From positions 35,752 to 99,751 of the forward strand of contig CACXHY010000008.1 in assembly GCA_902767565.1 (NCBI GenBank): a stretch of 64,000 nucleotides of DNA, in the 5' to 3' direction. Numbering within the stretch: position 1 is the first letter of the stretch; each line of letters opens with the position of its first letter. This stretch comes from an uncultured Eubacteriales bacterium (lineage in GTDB: Bacteria > Bacillota > Clostridia > Christensenellales > Aristaeellaceae). The notes under the pieces are model-generated. The model was not told the DNA's origin and searched no databases. It saw only the letters and a list, made by a program, of their open reading frames with translations. This document shows positions 25,276 to 35,562 of this stretch, piece after piece. The position numbers and the translations under genes were made by a program.

Positions 25276-27690
25276 ATGCCCGTTCAGCCCTACAGTCCCA
25301 AATCCATCGAGCCCAAGTGGCAGAAGATCTGGCAGGAGACCCACGCCTTCGAGGCGGAGGCGAACCACGACAAGCCCAAGTTCTACGGCCTGATCGAATT
25401 CCCGTACCCCTCCGGCGCGGGCCTGCACGTAGGCCATCCCCGCTCCAACACCGCCATGGACATCATCAGCCGCAAGCGGAGGATGCAGGGGTACAACGTC
25501 CTCTTCCCCATCGGCTGGGATGCCTTCGGTCTGCCGACGGAGAACTACGCCATCAAGAACCACGTCCACCCGGCCCACGTGACCAAGGGCAACATCGACC
25601 ACTTCCGCAAGCAGCTGCAGATGCTGGGCTTCTCCTTCGACTACAGCCGCGAGGTGGACACCACCGACCCGGACTACTTCAAGTGGACCCAGTGGATCTT
25701 CCTGAAGATGTTCGAGCACGGCCTGGTCTTCCGGGACAAAACGCTCGTCAACTACTGCCCCTTCTGCAAGGTCGTCCTCTCCAACGAGGACAGCCAGGGC
25801 GGCAAATGCGACGTGTGCCACAACGACGTGGTGCAGCTGCCGAAGGACGTGTGGTACCTGCGGATCACGAAGTACGCCGACCGCCTGCTCGAGGGCCTCA
25901 AGACCGTCGACTACCCCGAGAACATCGCCCAGCAGCAGGTGAACTGGATCGGCAAGTCCACCGGCGCCTTCGTGCGCTTCCCCTTTGAGGGACTGGACGA
26001 GACCATCGAGATCTACACCACCCGCCCGGACACCCTCTTCGGCGTGACCTTCATGGTCATGGCCCCGGAGCATCCGCTCATCGACAAGTACGCCGCCCGC
26101 ATCGCCAACATGGACGCGGTGAAGGCCTACCGGGAGGAGTGCGCCAAGAAGACCGAGTTCGAGCGCACCCAGCTGGTGAAGGACAAGACCGGCCTGAAGC
26201 TGGAAGGCCTGGCCGCCGTGAACCCGCTGACGGGCAAGGTAGTCCCGATCTACCTCTCCGACTACGTCATGATGGGCTACGGCACCGGCGCGATCATGGC
26301 CGTGCCCGCCCACGACCAGCGCGACTGGGAGTTCGCCCGCAAGTTCGGCATCGACATCATCGAGGTCATCAAGGGCGGCGACATCTCGAAGGAGGCCTAC
26401 ACCGGCGACGGCGAGATGGTCAACTCGGACTTCCTGAACGGCTATACCAACAAGAAGGACTCCATCGCCCGCGCGGTGGAGGAGGTGGAGAAGCGCGGCT
26501 ATGGCAAGGCCGGCGTCCAGTACAAGATGAAGGACTGGGCCTTCAACCGCCAGCGCTACTGGGGCGAGCCCATCCCGCTGATCCACTGCCCGAAGTGCGG
26601 CGTCGTGGCCGTGCCCTATGAGGAGCTGCCCCTGCGCCTGCCCGAGGTGGAGAACTTCGAGCCCGGCACCGACGGCAAGAGCCCCCTGGCGAAGGTGCCG
26701 GAGTTCGTGAACTGCGCCTGCCCCAAGTGCGGCGGCCCCGCCCAGCGCGAGACCGACACCATGCCCCAGTGGGCCGGCTCCAGCTGGTACTTCCTCCGCT
26801 ACTGCGACCCGCACAACGACAAGGCCTTCGCCGCGAAGGAAGAGCTGGACTACTGGATGCCCGTCGACTGGTACAACGGCGGCATGGAGCACGTCACCCG
26901 CCACCTGCTGTACAGCCGCTTCTGGCATCAGTTCCTCTATGACATCGGCGAGGTCTCCTGCCCCGAGCCCTATGCCAAGCGCACCGCCCAGGGCATGATC
27001 CTGGCCGCGGACGGCGAAAAGATGTCCAAGAGCCGCGGCAACGTCATCAACCCGGACGACGTGGTGGACGAGATCGGCGCGGACGCCTTCCGCTGCTACG
27101 AGATGTTCATGGGCGCTTTCGACCAGGCGATCCCGTGGTCCACCAACGGCGCCAAGGGCTGCCGCAAGTTCCTGGACCGCGTCTGGCGGCTGCAGGACAG
27201 CGTGGTGCCGGGGAACGGCTTTTCCCCGAAGCTGAACGCCATCCTCAACGAGACCATCAAGAAGGTCTCCGAGGACATTGAGAAGATGAAGTTCAACACG
27301 GCCATCGCGGCCATGATGACCCTCGTCAACGAGATGAGCGCCCAGCCCTCCGTCACGCAGGCGGATCTGGAAGCCCTGCTGCTGATCCTCTCTCCCTTCA
27401 CTCCCCACATCTGCGAGGAGATCTGGCAGAACCTGGGGCATGCGGAGCCCATCCATCACCGGCCATGGCCGACCTGGGACGAAAAGGCCCTGGTGAAGAC
27501 CGAGGTCGAGATCGCCGTGCAGGTCAATGGCAAGGTGCGCGGCAAGCTGATGGTGCCCGCCGATCTGTCGAAGGCCGACGCGGAGCGGGACCTGCCCGAC
27601 GATCCGGACGTGCGGCGCCTCACCGCCGGCAAGACCATCGTGAAGGTGGTCTTCGTCCCCGGGCGGCTGCTGAATATTGTAGCCAAGTGA
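25276..27690 (+). CDS. leuS: Leucyl-tRNA synthetase
   Basis: Charges tRNA-Leu. 804 residues, class I. The HIGH-type motif HVGH is at residues 51-54 and KMSKS at 582-586. The long insert between them contains the CP1 editing domain and two CxxC zinc-like pairs (CPFC...CDVC and CPKC...CPKC), as in bacterial LeuRS. The C-terminal anticodon-binding region ends in KVVFVPGRLLNIVAK, the usual family tail. AAAGGAGGAA is 9 bases before the ATG. Codon usage is strongly biased to C- and G-ending codons, as for a highly expressed gene. Control passes from the T-box through the esterase gene. Confidence 0.98.
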   Translation: MPVQPYSPKSIEPKWQKIWQETHAFEAEANHDKPKFYGLIEFPYPSGAGLHVGHPRSNTAMDIISRKRRMQGYNVLFPIGWDAFGLPTENYAIKNHVHPAHVTKGNIDHFRKQLQMLGFSFDYSREVDTTDPDYFKWTQWIFLKMFEHGLVFRDKTLVNYCPFCKVVLSNEDSQGGKCDVCHNDVVQLPKDVWYLRITKYADRLLEGLKTVDYPENIAQQQVNWIGKSTGAFVRFPFEGLDETIEIYTTRPDTLFGVTFMVMAPEHPLIDKYAARIANMDAVKAYREECAKKTEFERTQLVKDKTGLKLEGLAAVNPLTGKVVPIYLSDYVMMGYGTGAIMAVPAHDQRDWEFARKFGIDIIEVIKGGDISKEAYTGDGEMVNSDFLNGYTNKKDSIARAVEEVEKRGYGKAGVQYKMKDWAFNRQRYWGEPIPLIHCPKCGVVAVPYEELPLRLPEVENFEPGTDGKSPLAKVPEFVNCACPKCGGPAQRETDTMPQWAGSSWYFLRYCDPHNDKAFAAKEELDYWMPVDWYNGGMEHVTRHLLYSRFWHQFLYDIGEVSCPEPYAKRTAQGMILAADGEKMSKSRGNVINPDDVVDEIGADAFRCYEMFMGAFDQAIPWSTNGAKGCRKFLDRVWRLQDSVVPGNGFSPKLNAILNETIKKVSEDIEKMKFNTAIAAMMTLVNEMSAQPSVTQADLEALLLILSPFTPHICEEIWQNLGHAEPIHHRPWPTWDEKALVKTEVEIAVQVNGKVRGKLMVPADLSKADAERDLPDDPDVRRLTAGKTIVKVVFVPGRLLNIVAK

Positions 27691-27700
27691 TCAAATTTTG

Positions 27701-27738
27701 CGACAGCGCTGTCCGTCACGGGCCGCGCTGTTGTTTTT
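27701..27738 (+). terminator. Intrinsic terminator after leuS
   Basis: ACAGCGC at 27703-27709 pairs with GCGCTGT at 27725-27731; a TTTTT run ends at 27738. Confidence 0.8.
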
Positions 27739-27759
27739 CACTCCAAATCGTGCTATCCT
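27731..27759 (+). promoter_or_regulatory. Promoter of the NlpC/P60-like gene
   Basis: TTGTTT at 27731-27736, a 17-bp spacer, and TATCCT at 27754-27759. It overlaps the leuS terminator. Confidence 0.65.
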
Positions 27760-27826
27760 GATGACAGACGCAAGCGGACGGACGTTTCGGAGGCCGGGAT
27801 CGGTGCATGTCGGCGGAGGTGATCGG

Positions 27827-28942
27827 ATGCGCAGACGGCTGGCTTTTCTTCTCCTCCTGCTGACGCTGTCCGCGTCCGCGGCCGGCGCGGAAGACTTCCG
27901 CATGCCGGGAGCGGCGGTCATTCCGGAAGCCGAGCGGCTTCGGATCACCGCGGAGGGAACGGTGGCGCGCGATCCCTGGCTGGACGCCGCATTCGCGCTG
28001 CTGGAGGACGGCAACCCCTTCACGGCCCGCTACGATCTCATCACAGGCGCGAATGTGACTGCCCGGATGCCCTTCGGGATCCCATATCTCTTCGGAGGAC
28101 GGGCCGCCAATCATGTCTTCTGCAAGGAGCCGGACTACGTGGTCGAGCCCGCCTGGCAGAACAGCCCGGCCTATTATGTCAAGGGCACCCTGTACCTCTA
28201 CGGCTTCGACTGCGTGGGCTTTGTCCGATGGGTCTGGGAACAGCGCACCGCCTCGGAATGGCCGGGCTGCGACGCGCTTCTGGCCGACCGGGGCCGCCAT
28301 GTGGCCGATGCCGATGACGCGGTGACCGACTGGAAGGCGCTGGCGGTCGTGCTTCAGCCGGGCGACATCCTGATCCTGCGTCACCCGGGCAACCATGTTG
28401 CCCTGTACATCGGCACGCTCAGGGATTACGGCTACACGGAGGAAGAGGTGCCGGCCCTGGCGCCCTGGCTGGATCATCCGCTGGTGATCCATTCCGCGAC
28501 AAACGCATCCGTCGCGGGGCGCTTTGACTGGCTGATCCATAACGGTCTTCCCAAATACCGCTGCGCCACGGTCACTGACGGCGGCGTCTGCGTGTCCATC
28601 CTCGGCGTGCCGGCGGATGAGATCCCGCACGAAGTGTTTGCCCAGAACCAGCGCACGCGGTACTTCATCCTCCCCGACGGCACATGGCTGACGGTGCTGC
28701 TGTGGGAGGGTGTGGAGGACTATGCCTGGTGGCGCGGCACGGAGGAGATCTCGCAGACCGGCTTCCCCGACGGCAGCGCATTCGATCCGCAGGCCGAACA
28801 GGGTACCGCGTGCCCGCCATGCGCGCAGGTCATCCGCTTCGCAGTCGCGCAGATCCGTCAGCAGCCTATCATCGACAGGAGGGATCCTCATGAACAACCC
28901 CGAACGCCGGGACCGCGGCCTGGCCTACACGGCGGACCGTGA
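27827..28942 (+). CDS. Secreted NlpC/P60-like cysteine peptidase or amidase
   Basis: 371 residues from ATG at 27827, chosen for GGAGGTGAT 6 bases upstream. A signal peptide is at residues 1-21. The catalytic Cys lies in YGFDCVGFVRWVW, and the His candidate is in HPGNHVALYIG, matching the NlpC/P60 order of a Cys at the start of a helix and a His on the following strand. Such enzymes cut peptides in peptidoglycan. The region around residues 150-230 is longer than in minimal domains. The gene overlaps the next one by 53 bases, so the last residues are probably not conserved. Confidence 0.75.
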   Translation: MRRRLAFLLLLLTLSASAAGAEDFRMPGAAVIPEAERLRITAEGTVARDPWLDAAFALLEDGNPFTARYDLITGANVTARMPFGIPYLFGGRAANHVFCKEPDYVVEPAWQNSPAYYVKGTLYLYGFDCVGFVRWVWEQRTASEWPGCDALLADRGRHVADADDAVTDWKALAVVLQPGDILILRHPGNHVALYIGTLRDYGYTEEEVPALAPWLDHPLVIHSATNASVAGRFDWLIHNGLPKYRCATVTDGGVCVSILGVPADEIPHEVFAQNQRTRYFILPDGTWLTVLLWEGVEDYAWWRGTEEISQTGFPDGSAFDPQAEQGTACPPCAQVIRFAVAQIRQQPIIDRRDPHEQPRTPGPRPGLHGGP

Positions 28943-29510
28943 AGTCATCGAGGAGATCCGGGCCTGCCAGCGGAAGCTGAAGGCCTTCAACGACGCGGAC
29001 CGCTGGGATCCGGCGGGCACGGGCGAGCTGCTGAAGGCCGTGATCCCCGATTCCCGGACCGCCGTCATCATCCCGCCCTTCTACTGTGAGTACGGCACCC
29101 ACATCCATCTGGGAGACAACTTCTTCGCCAACTACGACTGCGTGCTGATCGACGTGGCCTCCATCACGATCGGGAAAAACTGCCAGATGGCGCCCCGGGT
29201 GGCGCTGTACACGGCGGGGCATCCGGTCCATCCGGAGACCCGGGCCTCCGGGTATGAGTACGGCAAGCCCATCGTCATCGGCGACGACGTGTGGCTGGGC
29301 GGCAGCTCCGTCGTGCTGCCCGGCGTCACCATCGGCTACGGCGCGGTGATCGGCGCGGGCAGCGTGGTGACGAAAGACATCCCGCCCATGACGGTGGCCG
29401 CCGGCAACCCCTGCCGGGTCATCCGGGAGATCACCGAAGCCGACCGGCGCAAGCTGTTCAGGCGGGAAGACATCGACGACGAGATCTGGCAGATCATCAC
29501 AGGAGAATAA
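28890..29510 (+). CDS. Sugar O-acetyltransferase (maltose/galactoside acetyltransferase type)
   Basis: 206 residues. The hexapeptide left-handed beta-helix is clear, with repeats such as ITIGKN, VLPGVTIGYGAVIGAGSVV. The catalytic His is in TAGHPVHPETR and acceptor-site residues in NYDCVLIDV match LacA/Maa. It acetylates sugars with acetyl-CoA, in line with the esterase genes on either side. AGGAGGGAT precedes the ATG. It overlaps the upstream gene by 53 bases and is 21 bases from the next. Confidence 0.92.
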   Translation: MNNPERRDRGLAYTADREVIEEIRACQRKLKAFNDADRWDPAGTGELLKAVIPDSRTAVIIPPFYCEYGTHIHLGDNFFANYDCVLIDVASITIGKNCQMAPRVALYTAGHPVHPETRASGYEYGKPIVIGDDVWLGGSSVVLPGVTIGYGAVIGAGSVVTKDIPPMTVAAGNPCRVIREITEADRRKLFRREDIDDEIWQIITGE

Positions 29511-30608
<1,098 letters not shown>

Positions 30609-30634
30609 AGGGATCGGCTTCTCACAACCGCAAA

Positions 30635-30678
30635 AAACGGCACGGACCGGCAATTCAGATGCCCGGTCCGTGCTGTTT
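30635..30678. terminator. Bidirectional terminator between esterase and peptidoglycan-binding gene
   Basis: GCACGGACCGG at 30640-30650 pairs with CCGGTCCGTGC at 30663-30673, extended outward by AT pairs. The minus strand has a T6 run. Confidence 0.85.
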
Positions 30679-30716
30679 GTATCCGTTCCGCGCGCGGTCC
30701 TCATCGACCGCCCGCG

Positions 30717-33419
30717 TTATTTCATGCTCTGCGTCACCTTCCAGCCCGCGTCGATGGCGGCCTGGTGGCTGGTGGCGTAAGGGCCGATGGCGGTGACCTG
30801 CGCCTGGGTGCGGGGGAAGTGGATGCACAGGTGGCCCGCGAAATTGTTGTTGGTGATGTGCTGCACTTCATGCGGCATGGAGTGGGTGGAGGCCATCAGC
30901 ACGGTGCCGTCCCCCAGCACGACCCAGACTGCCTTGGGGTTCCAGGTGTTCCCGCCGAAGGCCTGCACCATCTTTGCGGTATCGGAGGCGGTCAGCGGCT
31001 CCGCGTCGGCGTGGGCGCCGAAGGAGAACATATGCACCTGCCAGCTGATGCCGGTGGAGAAGTCGTACACCGTGGCGTACTGGAACTTCTTTACCTTGCT
31101 CTTGACGCTGGTGTACCAGTTGGCGTACTGCACCTGGGAAGCGGAGGGCCGCACGTTGGCCGAGGGCCGCGGCACCGGCGTGGGGGTCGGCGTGGCCGCC
31201 ACGGTGCCGTTGGCGGTGATGGCCGTGGAGGACTCCATGGCCTGGATCGTGCGGGTCCCGGCGATGCCGTCCACCGTCAGCCGGTTGCTGCGCTGGAAGG
31301 CCTTCACGGCCTCATAGGTCTTGGTGCCGAAAACGCCGTCCGCCTTGCCGGTAAGGTAGCCCAGTTCGATGAGCCGCTGCTGCAGGTTCTTCACGGCGGC
31401 GGACTTGTCGCCCTTGCGCAGGACGCCGGATGCCGAAGCCGTGGCGGCCGCCGGGGCCGCCGCCTGGGTCGGCGCCGGGGTCGGCGTGGCCGAAACCGCC
31501 TTCACCGCAGCCGCGGAGTAGATCTTCTGCAGGGTCTGGGGACCCGCGACGCCGTCTTTCTTCAGGCCGTTGTTGCGCTGGAAGGCAATGACCGCGTTGG
31601 CGGTGTCGCTGCCGTAGACCCCGTCGGCGGTCCCCTTGAGGTAGCCCAGGGCGATCAGCCGCTCCTGCAGCTGGCGCACCTCGCTGCCGGTCATGCCCAG
31701 GCGCAGGGTCGTGACCTCGCCCACATTGCCGGCCGCCACGGAGCCGTTATAGAGGATCGCGCTCTCGGAATAGAGCTTCACCTGGGTATCATAGCCGGCC
31801 ACGCCGTCCACCTTCAGGCCGTTGGCCCGCTGGAAGGCCCGGATGGCCGCCACGTCGTCCGCCTTGCAGGTCCCGTCCACGGTGGCGGAATAGTAGCCCA
31901 GGGCCGTCAGCCGCTGCTGAAGCCGGGTCACAGCGTCGCCCGTCACGCCCAGCCGGATGGTGACCACGTTGTCGCGGGTGATCTCGGCGGACGCGGCAGG
32001 CGCCGGGGTGGGAGCGACGGTCTCCGCCGGTGGGAAGGTGGCCAGCACGACGGGGGTGGCGGTCACGTTGACGGGCAAGGCCTGATTGCTGAAAAGCACG
32101 GCATAGGTGGCCTGGCCGGCTTTGCCGTCGTCGGTCAGGCCGTGGCGGCGCTGGAATGCCTTCAGGGCCGCCACGGATGCGGAGCCGAACTTGCCGTCCA
32201 CGGTGCCGCGGTAATACCCCAGCTCCTTCAGCCGCTGCTGCACCAGCCGGGCGTCCTCGCCGGAGGAGCCGCGCTCCACGGTGCCGGAGGGGATCCGGAA
32301 GGTGGGGGCGGGCGTGGCGGTCGGCGCGGGGGTGGGCACGGGAGTCGTGCCATTGGCGATCGCATTGGCAGAGAAGAGCACAGCCTGGGTCTGGGGTCCC
32401 GCCACACCGTCCGCGGTGAGGCCGTTGGCCCGCTGGAACTGTTTCAGGGCGCTGACGGTGGCCGCGTCATGGACCATGGTGTTGCTGCCGCTGTAGTAAC
32501 CCAGCTCCCGCAGACGGCTCTGCATGGTGCCCACCAGCCGGCCCTTGCTGCCCGCATAGATGGTCACGCCGTCAATGGGCGCCAGGGTCTTGACCCGGGT
32601 CTTCGCACCGCTGCTGCTCAGCGGCGCGCCGCTGTACAGGAAGGCCTGCAGGTTCGCGTCGGCGATGCCGGTCTCGGGATAGCCGTTCTTCCGCTGGAAA
32701 GCCTTCACCGCGTTGGCCGTTGCCGCGCCGAACTGGCCGTCGATCTGGCCCTCGTTCATGTAGCCCAGCTCCGCCAGGGCGCTCTGCAGCGCGATCACCG
32801 CGTCGCCCGCGCTTCCCTGTGAAAGCGTGACATAGCTCTGGTAGCTGGCCGCCGGAGCCGGAGTGATGGTGGGAGCAGGGGTCGGGGTGGCCTTCGCCAC
32901 CGTTTTCATGTTGACGTATTCCTTGCGGGCATAGCCCTCCGTCCCTTTGTAGACGAGATGGGCATACTTGCCCGTCTCCCCGATCACGGTGACGGTGGCG
33001 CCGGCCGGGATGCTCATGAGCTTTTCGCTCACCTGGGAGTTGGACTTGCGCAGGTTCACGCTGTCATTGGTGGTGGTCTCATACGGGTAGCCCGAGACCA
33101 CCTCCGGGGTGGCCTGGGCCGCCGCCGTCTGCTCGTAGGGAACCAGATACTCGGCCAGGATGTAGCCCGTGTATCTCCCGTAGGTCACCCGGTAATAGCT
33201 GCCGCTCTTGCCGGTCACGGTCACCTCGGCGCCTTTCTCCACCCGCACCAGCACCACCGCGCTGCTGGACGCGCTGCGGCGGAGATTCACCTTGTCGGTG
33301 GTGGTGGTGGTATACGGATAGCGCTCTGCCGCCAGCGCGGCCGTGAGCATCACGGTCATCACCAGCACGCAAAGCAGGCACACGGCGCCGCGCAGCAGGC
33401 TTTTCGTTCCCTTTCGCAT
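30717..33419 (-). CDS. Large secreted protein: two SH3b and six peptidoglycan-binding repeats plus a novel C-terminal domain
   Basis: 900 residues from the ATG at 33419, preceded by GAGGAGG; the frame extends to 33509 but upstream of the promoter-proximal site. A signal peptide is followed by two bacterial SH3 domains (about 25-90 and 95-160). Six PG_binding_1 repeats follow, each with a KAFQRxNGLxxDGVAG core, separated by Pro/Thr linkers (PTPAPT). The last 130 residues form a separate domain with an H-x-H-A-D-A-E-P motif, STHSMPHEVQHITNN and GHLCIHFPRT. That C-terminal region may be catalytic, with conserved His and one Cys, but I do not recognise the family. It probably acts in the cell wall. 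Confidence 0.85.
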   Translation of the reverse strand: MRKGTKSLLRGAVCLLCVLVMTVMLTAALAAERYPYTTTTTDKVNLRRSASSSAVVLVRVEKGAEVTVTGKSGSYYRVTYGRYTGYILAEYLVPYEQTAAAQATPEVVSGYPYETTTNDSVNLRKSNSQVSEKLMSIPAGATVTVIGETGKYAHLVYKGTEGYARKEYVNMKTVAKATPTPAPTITPAPAASYQSYVTLSQGSAGDAVIALQSALAELGYMNEGQIDGQFGAATANAVKAFQRKNGYPETGIADANLQAFLYSGAPLSSSGAKTRVKTLAPIDGVTIYAGSKGRLVGTMQSRLRELGYYSGSNTMVHDAATVSALKQFQRANGLTADGVAGPQTQAVLFSANAIANGTTPVPTPAPTATPAPTFRIPSGTVERGSSGEDARLVQQRLKELGYYRGTVDGKFGSASVAALKAFQRRHGLTDDGKAGQATYAVLFSNQALPVNVTATPVVLATFPPAETVAPTPAPAASAEITRDNVVTIRLGVTGDAVTRLQQRLTALGYYSATVDGTCKADDVAAIRAFQRANGLKVDGVAGYDTQVKLYSESAILYNGSVAAGNVGEVTTLRLGMTGSEVRQLQERLIALGYLKGTADGVYGSDTANAVIAFQRNNGLKKDGVAGPQTLQKIYSAAAVKAVSATPTPAPTQAAAPAAATASASGVLRKGDKSAAVKNLQQRLIELGYLTGKADGVFGTKTYEAVKAFQRSNRLTVDGIAGTRTIQAMESSTAITANGTVAATPTPTPVPRPSANVRPSASQVQYANWYTSVKSKVKKFQYATVYDFSTGISWQVHMFSFGAHADAEPLTASDTAKMVQAFGGNTWNPKAVWVVLGDGTVLMASTHSMPHEVQHITNNNFAGHLCIHFPRTQAQVTAIGPYATSHQAAIDAGWKVTQSMK

Positions 33420-33477
33420 ATACAGGCCTCCTCGTCGGTATCGGAAAAACGGGGTATCCCGATGGATGTCCATCGTC

Positions 33478-33506
33478 ATTGTAAGCCAATCTTCGAGAAG
33501 TGTCAA
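33478..33506 (-). promoter_or_regulatory. Sigma-A promoter of the peptidoglycan-binding gene
   Basis: Minus strand: consensus TTGACA (33506-33501), a 17-bp spacer, and TACAAT (33483-33478). Confidence 0.85.
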
Positions 33507-33535
33507 CAAGAAAGTAAAACTATCGCAATATGATT

Positions 33536-33785
33536 GTTACGATTGTTCATAATCGGATCTCTTCCCCCCGGCTCGCGCACTCTCCGCGTCTGTTCCGCGC
33601 CCGGCCCGGCGGGGATGAACCTCCCCGGGAACTGCGTCTCCCTGCCGGGTGTCCTCCATCCATGGACGGCAGATGCCGCCGATCCGCCACACCTCCTCCC
33701 GCGGCACCGCCCGGTCGAAGGGAGAAGCCCGCTGTCGCCGCGGGCCGGATCGCTTTACAATCATTACGCCCGGGTGAATTTTCGG
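33536..33785. repeat. Possible decayed third copy of the inverted-repeat element
   Basis: This 250-bp GC-rich, gene-free stretch begins GTTACGATTGTTCA and ends near CGGGTGAATTTTCGG. The ends resemble the TGTTCA/TGAA ends of the elements at 2420 and 50536. The inner CATGG...GGACACCCG resembles their CATGG...GACAACCG when read on the minus strand. The match is weak. Confidence 0.25.
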
Positions 33786-33817
33786 CGGGGGTGGTTTTCA
33801 CGCGGGCATTCTTGTGC

Positions 33818-33823
33818 TATAAT
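33818..33823 (+). promoter_or_regulatory. Extended -10 promoter of the maf-mreBCD-rodA operon
   Basis: TGC-TATAAT with TATAAT at 33818-33823; the -35 position (33795-33800) reads TTTTCA. Confidence 0.7.
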
Positions 33824-33860
33824 GCACAATGGTGTTGTATCGGAGGGAGGTGCCGGCACC

Positions 33861-34418
33861 GTGACCCTGATTCTCGCGTCCGGTTCGCCCCGCAGGCAGG
33901 AACTGCTGCGTCTGCTGGGTCTTCCCTTCATCGTGGACGCCCCCGAGGTGGACGAACACACGCCGCTCGGCGCACGGGAAGCCGTGCAGCTCCTGGCCCG
34001 CCGCAAGGCGCTGGCCGGCGCGGAGGCGCACCCGGGATGCGTCATTCTCGCCGCTGACACGCTGGTGGCCCTGGACGACGTACCGCTGGGCAAGCCCGAG
34101 GACGAGGCGGACGCCTTCCGCATGCTCCGCCGGCTCTCGGGGAATACCCATCATGTCTATACGGGCGTGTGCTGCGTGGCGGCGGACGGCACCGTACGCA
34201 GCGGACTGGACGCCTCCCTGGTCACTTTCGGGAACATGACCGATGAGGAGATCCGCGCCTACATCGCCACCGGCGAGCCCATGGACAAGGCCGGCGCCTA
34301 CGCCATGCAGGGCGGCGCCGCCCTCTGGATCGAAGAGGTCCGGGGCACGCCATCCGGCGTCATCGGTCTCCCCCTGCCCCTTACCCGGCGGCTGCTGGCC
34401 GCGTGCGGCGCGCTGTGA
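33861..34418 (+). CDS. maf: Maf-like nucleoside triphosphate pyrophosphatase
   Basis: 185 residues from a GTG start, with GGAGGGAGGTG 8 bases upstream. The N-terminal TLILASGSPRRQELL is the Maf signature. The AADTLVALDD motif and YAMQGGAALWIE near the C-terminus are also characteristic. Maf proteins hydrolyse non-canonical or pyrimidine nucleotides and, in Firmicutes, are linked to septum inhibition. It heads the elongation operon, a common arrangement. The upstream in-frame extension to 33534 runs through the promoter and is rejected. Confidence 0.93.
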   Translation: MTLILASGSPRRQELLRLLGLPFIVDAPEVDEHTPLGAREAVQLLARRKALAGAEAHPGCVILAADTLVALDDVPLGKPEDEADAFRMLRRLSGNTHHVYTGVCCVAADGTVRSGLDASLVTFGNMTDEEIRAYIATGEPMDKAGAYAMQGGAALWIEEVRGTPSGVIGLPLPLTRRLLAACGAL

Positions 34419-34474
34419 ATCCCCCGTCCGTCTGATCCCGCTTTCCCATTTCCGATTCGAAGGATGCGATTTGT

Positions 34475-35503
34475 TTGCCGTTCAAAGCGCCTGACGTCGC
34501 CATTGACCTTGGCACCACCAATACCATGCTGTACGTCCACCGCAAGGGCATCGTCGTCAACGAGCCGACCCTTGTGGTAGTGGAGACCCGCGACCATCAT
34601 CTGGTGAGGGCCGTGGGCGATGAGGCCCTCTATCTCATGGGCCGCACCAAAGACACCATGACCGCCGTGAAGCCCATCAAGGACGGCACCATCGCGGACT
34701 TTGACGCAGCGGAGGTCATGATCCGCTATTTCCTGCGCAAAGCCATCGGCTCAAGCCACCTGGTCAAGCCCCGCATCCTGGTCAGTGTGCCCACCTCCAT
34801 GGACAGCGTTTCCCGCAAGGCGGTCCGCGAGGCGGTCTCGGTGGCCGGAGCCAAAGAAGTCCTGCTGGTGGAAAAGCCGCTGGCGGCCGCCATCGGCTCG
34901 GGCCTGCCCGTCTATGACCCCACCGGCTCGATGGTGGTGGACATCGGCGGCGGCACCAGCGACGCCGCGGTGATCGCCCTGGGCGGCATCGTGGTGGCCC
35001 AGTCCGTCAAGGTGGGCGGAGAACGCATGGATCAGGCCATCATCGACTACCTGAAGAAGAATTCCAGCGTGGTCATCGGCGGTCCCACGGCCGAGGATCT
35101 GAAGAAGGACCTGGCCTGCGCCACCGCCGTCACCGGCGAAAACACCGTGACCCACGTGCGCGGTTTCGATCTGCTGGCGGCGCGCGTCATGGACGTGGAG
35201 TTCACCGCCGCCCAGGCCCACGACGCCATCACCGAACCATGCATGGCCATCGTTGCCTGCATCCGCTGGGTCCTGGAGCGCACGCCTCCGGAACTGGCCG
35301 CGGACGTGATGCGGGCCGGCATCCACCTGACCGGCGGCGCGTCCCAGCTGCTGGGGCTGGACAAGCTCATCGCCGCCCAACTGGGCATTCCCGTTCTGCA
35401 GGCCCGTGAGCCGGGCGACGCCACCATCACGGGCATGGGCTACCTGATCGAGAACCCCGATCTGCTGGCCTCGGTGGCCCATTCCGCCATCAACGCGAAC
35501 TGA
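34475..35503 (+). CDS. mreB: Rod-shape-determining actin homologue MreB
   Basis: 342 residues from a TTG start, with GAAGGATG about 8 bases upstream. The actin fold is complete: phosphate-1 motif AIDLGTTNTMLY at the N-terminus, phosphate-2 VVDIGGGTSDAAVI near residue 155, and HLTGGASQLLGL near 285. MreB filaments at the membrane organise the wall-elongation machinery. It is co-transcribed with mreC, mreD, mrdA and rodA. Confidence 0.97.
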   Translation: MPFKAPDVAIDLGTTNTMLYVHRKGIVVNEPTLVVVETRDHHLVRAVGDEALYLMGRTKDTMTAVKPIKDGTIADFDAAEVMIRYFLRKAIGSSHLVKPRILVSVPTSMDSVSRKAVREAVSVAGAKEVLLVEKPLAAAIGSGLPVYDPTGSMVVDIGGGTSDAAVIALGGIVVAQSVKVGGERMDQAIIDYLKKNSSVVIGGPTAEDLKKDLACATAVTGENTVTHVRGFDLLAARVMDVEFTAAQAHDAITEPCMAIVACIRWVLERTPPELAADVMRAGIHLTGGASQLLGLDKLIAAQLGIPVLQAREPGDATITGMGYLIENPDLLASVAHSAINAN

Positions 35504-35562
35504 TCCCGCGATCGCAGAGACCGATCGCGCCGCCATCTGCCGGGAAAGGAGGTGATCACCGC

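Noticed and set aside
25033..27459. 808-codon minus-strand frame
   Set aside because: Antisense to leuS; composition typical of a shadow.
30765..32822. 685-codon plus-strand frame
   Set aside because: Antisense to the peptidoglycan-binding repeats; the Gly/Arg/His repeats mirror the real repeats.
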